A stretch of DNA of 36,982 nucleotides, taken from assembly GCA_934725735.1 (NCBI GenBank), contig CAKVCP010000007.1:1-36982 (forward strand). Reading direction: 5' to 3'. The first letter of the stretch is position 1, and each line of letters opens with the position of its first letter. Position numbers and translations under genes: made by a program. The stretch comes from an uncultured Thermoguttaceae bacterium. Lineage in GTDB: Bacteria; Planctomycetota; Planctomycetia; Pirellulales; Thermoguttaceae. Below are positions 31,601-36,982 of the stretch, piece by piece. The notes below the pieces were generated by a model. That model searched no databases and was not told where the DNA came from. It worked only from the letters and a program-made list of their open reading frames with translations.

Positions 31601-31701
31601 TCCAACGCCGCGCCCAGACCGTGCGCGACGCCAAAATTAACGGACAATCCCTCAACGACCGGCAAATCGACGCCCTCGTCGGCGACGCCTGGCGCTGGTG
31701 A
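28648..31701 (+). CDS. Secreted c-type cytochrome resembling hydrazine synthase alpha subunits
   Basis: A 1017-aa exported protein with a signal peptide (1-30, AKAQ cut). Order of parts: a beta-sandwich with a substrate-binding look (ILWDFESGELAPWKIVEGENS to about 190), a charged linker (RELIVQEAREREAKKRQ), a large beta-propeller-like region (YLPDHHNTATIFQRGEI, FVTGASDIDPAYLPSGEIVF), and a C-terminal cytochrome part. Two c-type heme motifs CxxCH are clear: CLGCH (Cys719-His723) and CVQCH (Cys771-His775). A Cys/His-dense motif CMCNRHIMCNLH (375-386) sits in the propeller. The propeller plus hemes layout resembles the alpha subunit of hydrazine synthase and its many relatives in non-anammox planctomycetes. 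Anammox chemistry is not implied: no beta/gamma subunits are here and the context is carbohydrate-like. Probably periplasmic; reaction unknown. It heads a two-gene unit. Confidence 0.78.
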   Translation: MSTRSQRVPLTLFFAFLAATLALAARQAKAQDTILWDFESGELAPWKIVEGENSKPIGSRDVEFHNNSTPYQKSGKFYLTTLESSRDDAPTDDVRCVIESPVFRIEGDAIRFLVGGAGKRDDVRVELALLDDEGTPSPVLNARGDDSQGLREVLWNVPELRGKRAFVRVVDQASGSWAHIRCDAFRIDGVLDPDGEDLRDARRELIVQEAREREAKKRQDAIDALPDAVLYVSRRQYLPDHHNTATIFQRGEINENSFVGGSKLVVWFPHEDRVKTLLELPEGIVRDPCLSFDAKKVLVSVRKSKLDDYHIAELDLDLDLERPALTLLPETTEEEIAAIPGFRQLTFVTGASDIDPAYLPSGEIVFSSTREPKYCMCNRHIMCNLHKMNADGSNVEQIGKSTLFEGHAALLSDGRVLYDRWEYVDRNFGDAQGVWVANPDGTKHEIYWGNNTSAPGGVIDARPLPDDDSKFVCVFGSCHDRPWGAIALVDRRLGVDGRKPVIQTWPPETIEWVTDDPAADPFKEAYRYDAFSRSPLKYEDPFPLDDGFIIAAGQVRSDEETGIYVLDPDGDATLVHVDAPGCFDPIPIYETPAPRQVANRVNPKDEFGYFYVSNVYEGFGMENVEPGSVKYLRVVESPEKRFWTHTDWQGSGTQAPGMAWDDFNNKRILGTVPVAQDGSVSFAVPAEKFVYFQLLDENQMMIQSMRSGIMARPGETNACLGCHESRVDAPLSSTIVGSAAAGEPQTLEPWFGEPRLFSYYEEVQPVFDKYCVQCHDVGKSGAEKLILSADRNLAFNVSYWELRSKGYARVPGAGPHNVLPPNSWGAAQSKLAQIFLKGHEDPQIDAKRREIGVFVDAQSDVEAFRRVATWLDLNAPYYPTYASAYRDNPYGRSPLTREETRRLEELTGLQGNALAAAVYLDRPELSPCLDRWGAAKARVSKEYDEALAIIRAGKARLDRQGRGEEADFEPVAEVERDQEKRYRYFQRRAQTVRDAKINGQSLNDRQIDALVGDAWRW

Positions 31702-31728
31702 CGTCTTGATACGAAAGGATCAAATCCT

Positions 31729-34425
31729 ATGAAAAAACGTTTCGTCGCCGCGGGGGTTCTCGCGGCCCTCGCTCTTACCGCCGCGCCGCAACTCCCCGAC
31801 GCGCTTTCGAACGCGCGCAACGTCGCCTCCGCGCAAGAAACACGCGCGGCGACCCCTTTCCGCGCGCCTCTCGTCGTCGACGAGAAAGCTCCCGTAAACC
31901 TCGTCAAACCCGCCTCCGGACCCAATCCCTATAGCGACGGTTTCGTCGTCGAAAAAGAGGGGGACGTCGACGTCTTCCGATGCGAATCGAAGGGAAACGA
32001 CGTAAAGAACGGCGGCGTTTTCTATTCCTACGTCTTGAATCAGGAAACGCCCGCGCCGATCGTCGCGCTCGGAAAGAGCAAGGCCGAGAACGTCGAGGGC
32101 TCCCCGAACGCGGACTATTCGATTTACCTCGATATCATCTATAAAGACGGAAGCGTCGAATGGGGCGTCACGACCTCCTTCCCCTCCGGAACAGGAGACT
32201 GGACCGAAAGGACGATTACCTTTATTCCGATCAAGCCGATCAAGAGCTTGACGATGTACGGACTATTCCGCAATCATGAGGGGACGGCGTATTTTAAGGA
32301 TCTTCGCCTGGCGGAATACGCGTCGGCAAGCGGCGCGACGGTCTTCGACGGAACGCCGACGCAAGAGGTTGCGCCTTTGTCGGGGGAAACGCGCGTTTTC
32401 ATTCGTCGCGCGGAGGATCCGAACGCGCCCTTTTACGGGGTCGACGCGGATAGTGATTTTAGCGAAACGGCGGTAGGTTCGCTGCGCGTTTCGAAGAAAA
32501 CGCAGAAGACGGCGGACGGCTCGAAAGAGGTCGTGTTGACGGTCAAGAACCTTTCGCGCGAAGACGCGGCGTTCACGCTCTATTACGCGCGAAGGATCCC
32601 GACGGTCGAGGGAGAAGAATGGGTCTGGTTCGACCATCCGCGCCGCGCGCGACCCCTTAGCGCGCACGACGCCTCCCTAACGCGGAGCTTCTCCGACGTC
32701 GGGCTCCAAGCGGCGTCAATCTACCCGTACGGAGTCGTCGCCAAGCGCGTTCTCGACGCCGACGGAAAGGAACGTTTTGAGAATCCGATCGCTTTGGGAT
32801 TCAACCCCGACTATCCGGCGTTCTGCCGAATCGCGGCGAACGGGGGGACGCGCGAGCTGTACGCGGCGTACGATATCGCGTTCGCGGAAGGGCGGAATGA
32901 AGTCGAACTGCGCCTCGCCGAGTTTGAACCGACGCAGGGCTCCGTCGCGTCGAATCCTTTCCGCGCGACGATCGACGCATGGCGCGGAAGCTACCCGGAA
33001 GCGACGCGCGTTCGCGCCCTCAAGCAGGGAAACTGGATGGCGTTCGCGAAGATCTCCAAGGTCGAAGGATGGGAAGATTTCGGGTTCCAGTTTAAAGAGG
33101 GAACCGACGAAATCAAAGAAGACGACGCGCGCGGAATCACGACCTTCCGCTATACGGAGCCGATGACATGGTGGCAGAGAGTCGAAGCGCAAGAGGGGAA
33201 GACGGTCTACGAAACCGCGCTGGAAGAGGCGCGACGCCTCGCGAAAGAGGGGAATCCGAACGCGCGCGCCCTCTTCACGACGGGCTTCTCCGACGCGCAG
33301 GGAAGAATCCCTGGCCGCGTCATGGACACGCCGTGGTGCAAAGGCGTCGTCTGGAGTATGAACGACGCCCCCCAACTCGCCCTCTTAACGCAAAAAGGAA
33401 AGCTCGACGCTCCTAAAAACGCCGAGTTCGAGCCGATTGCTTCCTTCGATCTCCAATGGAACGAAAAAATCGCGCTCGATCTTTACGGACCGGCCCCGTA
33501 TCTCATTCCCACGACTCAATATCAATATCTCTACGCCGAAGCGCAAGACGGTTGCGACGGAGAGTATTACGATTCGAGCGAAGGGTATGTCACGGATGTT
33601 CTCGACTTCGACCGCGCCCATTTCCTCGGAATGAACACGCCGTTGACCTTCGACGCCTACGCGAAGAAACCGGCGATCTTCCGCGGGATGATCGCGCAGG
33701 AGTACGTCCGCAAGATCTCCGACGACCTTCATAAGATCGGCAAGCTCTCGATGGCGAACTCAACCCCCGGCTCCCACTGGTTCCTCGCTCCTTATCTCGA
33801 CGTTCTCGGGACGGAAACCAACTGGAACGGCGGCGGCAAGTGGTCGCCAATGTCGGACGAAGAGCTCATGTATCGCCGCGCGATATGCATGGGGAAACCC
33901 TACTGCTTCTTGATGAATTCGGACTTTTCGAAGTTCGGAAAAGACGCGACGGAGCTGTATATGAAGCGCGCGACCGCGTACGGGTGCTTCCCGTCTTTCT
34001 TCAGCGCGAACGCGTCGTCGAATCATTATTTTGAGAATCCGGAGCTTTACAACCGCGACCGCGATCTCTTCAAGAAATACATGCCGGTGGTGAAACGCGT
34101 CGCTCAAGCGGGCTGGGAGCCTGATCCGTGCGCCGTAACGAACGATCCGAAGCTCTACGTGGAACGCTTTGGCGCGACCCCGGACGCGCCGCGCGCGACG
34201 AACCCGACGACGATTGAGAAATCGATCTACCTCACCCTCTTCAACGACTCCCAGGAGACGAAAGAGTTCCGCGTGACGCTGACGCCGGAACTGCGCGCTC
34301 TCGTCGACGCGGGCTCCGAGATTCGCGACCTCTTCGACGACGCCCCCGTCGCGCTCAACGACGCGGGGGAAATCGTCGGCGTTCTCCCCGCGCAGGACGT
34401 CAAAGTCTTCGCGATCGCCAAATAA
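31729..34425 (+). CDS. Large secreted protein with a glycoside-hydrolase-like C-terminal half
   Basis: An 898-aa exported protein (signal peptide 1-36, cut near SAQE). The N-terminal 170 residues look like a beta-sandwich of the carbohydrate-binding type (NGGVFYSYVLNQE, DGSVEWGVTTSFPSGTGDWTERTITF). A mixed beta domain follows, up to about 430. The second half resembles a TIM-barrel hydrolase: DLYGPAPYLIPTTQYQYLYAE, an acidic pocket DGEYYDSSE (Asp610, Glu612, Asp615, Glu618), GTETNWNGGGKW with Glu696, and MSDEELMYRRAICMGKPYCFLM. Carboxylates on strand ends are what retaining hydrolases use, but I cannot assign a GH family. The end (LTLFNDSQETKEFRVTL) is a C-terminal beta-sandwich as in many GHs. 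An AAAGGAT site precedes the ATG, 27 bp after the HzsA-like stop, so both are co-transcribed. Substrate unknown. Confidence 0.6.
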   Translation: MKKRFVAAGVLAALALTAAPQLPDALSNARNVASAQETRAATPFRAPLVVDEKAPVNLVKPASGPNPYSDGFVVEKEGDVDVFRCESKGNDVKNGGVFYSYVLNQETPAPIVALGKSKAENVEGSPNADYSIYLDIIYKDGSVEWGVTTSFPSGTGDWTERTITFIPIKPIKSLTMYGLFRNHEGTAYFKDLRLAEYASASGATVFDGTPTQEVAPLSGETRVFIRRAEDPNAPFYGVDADSDFSETAVGSLRVSKKTQKTADGSKEVVLTVKNLSREDAAFTLYYARRIPTVEGEEWVWFDHPRRARPLSAHDASLTRSFSDVGLQAASIYPYGVVAKRVLDADGKERFENPIALGFNPDYPAFCRIAANGGTRELYAAYDIAFAEGRNEVELRLAEFEPTQGSVASNPFRATIDAWRGSYPEATRVRALKQGNWMAFAKISKVEGWEDFGFQFKEGTDEIKEDDARGITTFRYTEPMTWWQRVEAQEGKTVYETALEEARRLAKEGNPNARALFTTGFSDAQGRIPGRVMDTPWCKGVVWSMNDAPQLALLTQKGKLDAPKNAEFEPIASFDLQWNEKIALDLYGPAPYLIPTTQYQYLYAEAQDGCDGEYYDSSEGYVTDVLDFDRAHFLGMNTPLTFDAYAKKPAIFRGMIAQEYVRKISDDLHKIGKLSMANSTPGSHWFLAPYLDVLGTETNWNGGGKWSPMSDEELMYRRAICMGKPYCFLMNSDFSKFGKDATELYMKRATAYGCFPSFFSANASSNHYFENPELYNRDRDLFKKYMPVVKRVAQAGWEPDPCAVTNDPKLYVERFGATPDAPRATNPTTIEKSIYLTLFNDSQETKEFRVTLTPELRALVDAGSEIRDLFDDAPVALNDAGEIVGVLPAQDVKVFAIAK

Positions 34426-34461
34426 TCGCGACGCGCCATGAAACAACGCTGTTAAAAAAAG

Positions 34462-34497
34462 AGGGACGCTCTCCGAAATGGAAAGCGTCCCTTTTTC
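34462..34497. terminator. Bidirectional terminator between convergent secreted-protein genes
   Basis: AGGGACGCT (34462-34470) pairs with AGCGTCCCT (34484-34492), flanked by a seven-A run on the left and TTTTTCTTT on the right. It serves the hydrolase-like gene (+) and the beta-helix gene (-). Confidence 0.88.
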
Positions 34498-34525
34498 TTT
34501 GTCGACGCGGCGTTTCGACGCGCCG

Positions 34526-36460
34526 TCATTTCGTACGCCAGTCGAAGATCTCCGACTTATTGAGGATCTGCAAATCGTCGCGACTATAATCGCGGAAGAT
34601 CGGCTCGACCCAACGCGAATCCGCGTCGTGACCCGTCTCAGCGCGGTATTCGTCGAACGTCTTGCCCGGCGCCCCGTTCTTAATATTGTAGTGGAAATAC
34701 TTGTCCCCAGCCTCATGATACGTTTTGGCGGCCCAGTACACGTTGTCGTTGATCTTATAATCGCCGATCCGATCGTGCCAGAAGGCGATGAACTCTTGCG
34801 ACGTGTCGTAGAAGACGTTATGCCGCACCGTCACGTCGACCTTCGCCGCGTCGAGAGAATACGCTAAAAGCGGCGTTCCTCTCTTGTCTGGACGCTGAAC
34901 GTGACTCCACCCCCGACCGCTGTCGACGCAGAGATTGTCTTCGAAAACGCAATTCTCGACGACCGTTTCCGGATGTGTGAACCAGATCTCGAACGACTGT
35001 TCGCAGCGGATCATTGTGCAATTGCGAATCGTCAAGTTTCGCGCGACGTCTTTCTCGGGGCCCTGCGTCGTCGTCGCCGTGTCGTATACCTCCGTGAAGC
35101 GGCATCCCTCCACCGTGCAGTCGACTAGACCGTCCCAGAACTCCACGCCGTTACCGTAACGCACGCGCTTACCCGCGCCGCCGCCCCCGTAAAGGTCGCT
35201 CCCACCGATCCAATGGAAGTCGCAATTACGAATCGTCGTGCGTTCGCAACGAACCGCAGAGACCCCGTGCGCGCCCGTGTGCGTGAACGCCAGATCCTCT
35301 ACGATCACGTCGCGACCATTCTCGATTCGACAGCAATTCCCCTTCATCGGCGCCTCGATCGAAAAATAGCGCCTCCCTGGATTCTGATTATCCTTTACAT
35401 AGACGCGTCCTTTTTCGCCGTCGTACCAGAAATCTCCGAATAACTTCAGATCGTCAAGGGTCCATTTCTTGAAACCGCAAATTTCCCATCCTTTGTAAGT
35501 CGGGTGGAAGACTTTCGTCGCGCTATTCTCGCTCTGCTTAATGCTGCCGCGCCACGAATAAACGATGTTTCCGACGTCCGCGTCAAGCCACGCGCCCGAC
35601 GCCTCGACTTCGCGCGCGCCAAGAATCACGAAATCGAACCACCAATCCTTTGAAAGCGTATCCCCTAAGAAAAACGTGATCCGTCCGTCCTCCGCGTCGC
35701 GCGTCGTGCGAAAAATCAGATCGAATTCCCGCCATGACCCCTCAAGGGGTCCGGAACCGACGACGCATTCGCCGTACGAACTCCACGGCTTACCTTTCAT
35801 CATCAGCGTCGGATTGAGGGAAATCGGCTTACCCGCGCGCGCTTTCACGCGCAGCGCTACGAGGCGATCCTTCCTCACGGGGAATCCTTCCGTTGTGAGC
35901 TGGAAGTGGGTTCCGCGAGTTCCCGGCGATTCGCAGATCACGCGATATCCTTTCGCGCCGCCAATATCTTCGAATTCGCGCTTTTTGCACGTTCCGCTAG
36001 CTTCCTCTTCCGTGTAGATATGCCAATCCCCCGCGGCGAAAAGCTTCGTCTCGTCGCTACTATCGACGTCGACGTACTTGACCTCTTTCGTAGCCCAAAG
36101 TTCCTCGTCGACTTGTTCCCAGAGTTCGGGATCCGAGAGGTCCGCCGAGTACATAATGCGCGGCTTCTCGCCTTCCCCATACGCGTCGTATCGCGTCGGC
36201 GCGTCAGGCTCCCCCGACTTAGGACGCAACGTCCCGCGCCAAACGCGTCCGCGACGGAAGTGCACCGCGTCCCCTCCTTTGATATCCGCGCCGTTCACTT
36301 TGTCGAGACTTTTCCACGCCGTAGACTCCGTCATGCCGTCGTTCGCGTCCGAGCCCGATAACGAATCGACGTAATACTCGGTCGCCAAAGAGCTTCCGGC
36401 AATCGTCGCGACGACCGCAAACGCGAGCGCGGCGAACTTCTTTCGTCCTGTTGTCATCAT
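34526..36460 (-). CDS. Secreted right-handed parallel beta-helix protein with an inserted sandwich domain
   Basis: A 644-aa exported protein (signal peptide 1-26, cut after SSLA). The opening TEYYVDSLSGSDANDGMTESTAWKSLDKVN is the standard N-cap of bacterial parallel beta-helix proteins, followed by GDAVHFRRGRVWRGTL. Residues about 155-300 (GYRVICESPGTRGTHFQLTTEG, ALRVKARAGKPI, WREFDLIFRTT) form a galactose-binding or carbohydrate-binding sandwich inserted in the helix. The coil proper resumes with NGRDVIVEDLAFTHTGAHGVSAVRCERTTIRNCDFHWIGG and further TIRNC and VENCVFEDN turns, typical of pectin-lyase-like folds. No catalytic residue pattern of a named polysaccharide lyase family is clear. The start has GAGGAA before two adjacent ATGs. 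It has its own promoter and converges on the hydrolase-like gene; a shared polysaccharide target is possible. Confidence 0.8.
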   Translation of the reverse strand: MMTTGRKKFAALAFAVVATIAGSSLATEYYVDSLSGSDANDGMTESTAWKSLDKVNGADIKGGDAVHFRRGRVWRGTLRPKSGEPDAPTRYDAYGEGEKPRIMYSADLSDPELWEQVDEELWATKEVKYVDVDSSDETKLFAAGDWHIYTEEEASGTCKKREFEDIGGAKGYRVICESPGTRGTHFQLTTEGFPVRKDRLVALRVKARAGKPISLNPTLMMKGKPWSSYGECVVGSGPLEGSWREFDLIFRTTRDAEDGRITFFLGDTLSKDWWFDFVILGAREVEASGAWLDADVGNIVYSWRGSIKQSENSATKVFHPTYKGWEICGFKKWTLDDLKLFGDFWYDGEKGRVYVKDNQNPGRRYFSIEAPMKGNCCRIENGRDVIVEDLAFTHTGAHGVSAVRCERTTIRNCDFHWIGGSDLYGGGGAGKRVRYGNGVEFWDGLVDCTVEGCRFTEVYDTATTTQGPEKDVARNLTIRNCTMIRCEQSFEIWFTHPETVVENCVFEDNLCVDSGRGWSHVQRPDKRGTPLLAYSLDAAKVDVTVRHNVFYDTSQEFIAFWHDRIGDYKINDNVYWAAKTYHEAGDKYFHYNIKNGAPGKTFDEYRAETGHDADSRWVEPIFRDYSRDDLQILNKSEIFDWRTK

Positions 36461-36517
36461 CTTATTTCCTCATACTCGTAAAAATCGGTAATTCCGCCCT
36501 TTTATCGCGGCGTGTTG

Positions 36518-36546
36518 ATTATACAATAAGAAAAAGCGCGGGTAAA
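36518..36546 (-). promoter_or_regulatory. Promoter of the beta-helix gene
   Basis: On the minus strand TTTACC (36546-36541), a 17-base spacer and a perfect TATAAT (36523-36518), about 58 bases before the start. It lies in the divergent gap with the glycosyltransferase gene. Confidence 0.7.
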
Positions 36547-36595
36547 TTGTCCCGGTGGTTTTTATTCGTTCATTTACTCAAGAAGGGGTCGTGAG

Positions 36596-36982
36596 ATGAC
36601 GCAACTTTCGATCGTCGTTCCCGTTTACAATGAAGAAGAGAGTCTCGAAGCGCTTCACGCGGAGATTTGCGAGGTCGTCGAAAAGATCGACGCCCAGATC
36701 GAGCTCCTGTTTATCGACGACGGTTCGACCGATTCAAGCTGGTCGATCATTACGAAACTGGCGCAGAAAGACAAACGCGTCCGCGCGTTCCGATTCCGAC
36801 GAAACTTCGGGAAGGCCGCCGCCCTCGACGTCGGGCTCCACGCCGCGACAATGCCCCTCGTCATGACGATGGACGCCGACTTGCAGGACGATCCGCACGA
36901 AATTCCCGATTTCCTGCGACTCATGGACGAAGGTTTCGACGTCGTCAGCGGATGGAAGAAAACGCGCCATGATCCGTGGCAT
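36596..36982 (+). CDS. Family 2 glycosyltransferase, N-terminal part (3' end outside the window)
   Basis: The frame opens at ATG 36596 and runs 129 codons to the window edge without a stop. The product is a GT2 (GT-A fold) glycosyltransferase of the DPM1/polyprenyl-phosphate type. It shows LSIVVPVYNEEESLEALHAE, the nucleotide-binding strand LLFIDDGSTDSSWSII, RFRRNFGKAAALDVGLHAA, the metal-binding VMTMDADLQDDPHEIPDFL (DAD motif near residues 92-96), and DVVSGWKKTRHDP. Such enzymes transfer a sugar from a nucleotide sugar to undecaprenyl phosphate or a related lipid. They often supply GT39-like transferases such as the one at 10257-12029, though the two are far apart. Ribosome site GAAGGGG lies about nine bases before the ATG. 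Downstream transmembrane helices, if any, are not visible. Confidence 0.9.
   Translation, partial: MTQLSIVVPVYNEEESLEALHAEICEVVEKIDAQIELLFIDDGSTDSSWSIITKLAQKDKRVRAFRFRRNFGKAAALDVGLHAATMPLVMTMDADLQDDPHEIPDFLRLMDEGFDVVSGWKKTRHDPWH

Noticed and set aside
28648..31701. Anammox hydrazine synthase
   Set aside because: The protein resembles the alpha subunit, but no beta/gamma subunit, hydrazine dehydrogenase or other anammox gene is present. Such relatives are common in non-anammox planctomycetes.

Overview
The window looks like a chromosomal segment of a planctomycete (probably Pirellulales/Thermoguttaceae-like, gut or sediment type; this placement is inference). Supporting signs are a BamD-like/LptE-like pair behind recO, a large secreted protein resembling hydrazine synthase alpha subunits with two c-type heme motifs, a Minf_1886-family protein, a YacL-type PIN/TRAM protein, and many secreted proteins with long acidic or low-complexity stretches. 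Coding is dense on both strands. I see no phage, transposase, integrase or CRISPR array.

Layout. 1-3.1 kb (+): the C-terminal part of a COG4127/Mrr-N-like protein and a short class II UvrA paralogue. 3.1-4.1 kb (-): serine O-acetyltransferase. 4.3-6.4 kb (+): a polytopic membrane protein with an acidic N-terminus, then an AlkD-like HEAT-repeat protein. 6.7-13.5 kb (-): a small 81-aa protein, a broken sirtuin, an acidic-tailed protein, MtnA, a GT39-like membrane glycosyltransferase and an HD phosphohydrolase. 13.8-16.6 kb (+): a large secreted protein and a SLOG-like nucleotide-binding protein. 16.7-20.2 kb (-): phosphoglucomutase, a Minf_1886-family protein and a PIN/TRAM protein. 20.4-28.5 kb (+): metK with a structured leader, a DUF362 protein, a NapH-NapG-like polyferredoxin, tRNA-His, recO, a BamD-like protein and an LptE-like lipoprotein. 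28.6-34.4 kb (+): an HzsA-like cytochrome and a large secreted hydrolase-like protein. 34.5-36.5 kb (-): a secreted parallel beta-helix protein. The window ends inside a family 2 glycosyltransferase (+).

How the genes fit together. Sulfur/methionine metabolism is represented three times: cysE makes O-acetylserine, metK makes SAM, and mtnA acts in methylthioadenosine salvage. Both metK and mtnA have leaders that can fold around their GGAG motifs. Envelope biogenesis is represented by the BamD/LptE-like pair and two glycosyltransferases. DUF362 plus the polyferredoxin suggests a membrane-linked electron-transfer unit. The last 8 kb look like a secreted module combining c-type heme with carbohydrate-active-like folds.

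Most regulatory calls are consensus matches read by eye. Several starts were moved inward from the longest open frame because of Shine-Dalgarno position, promoter position or family N-termini. No database search was run; family names rest on recognised motifs.
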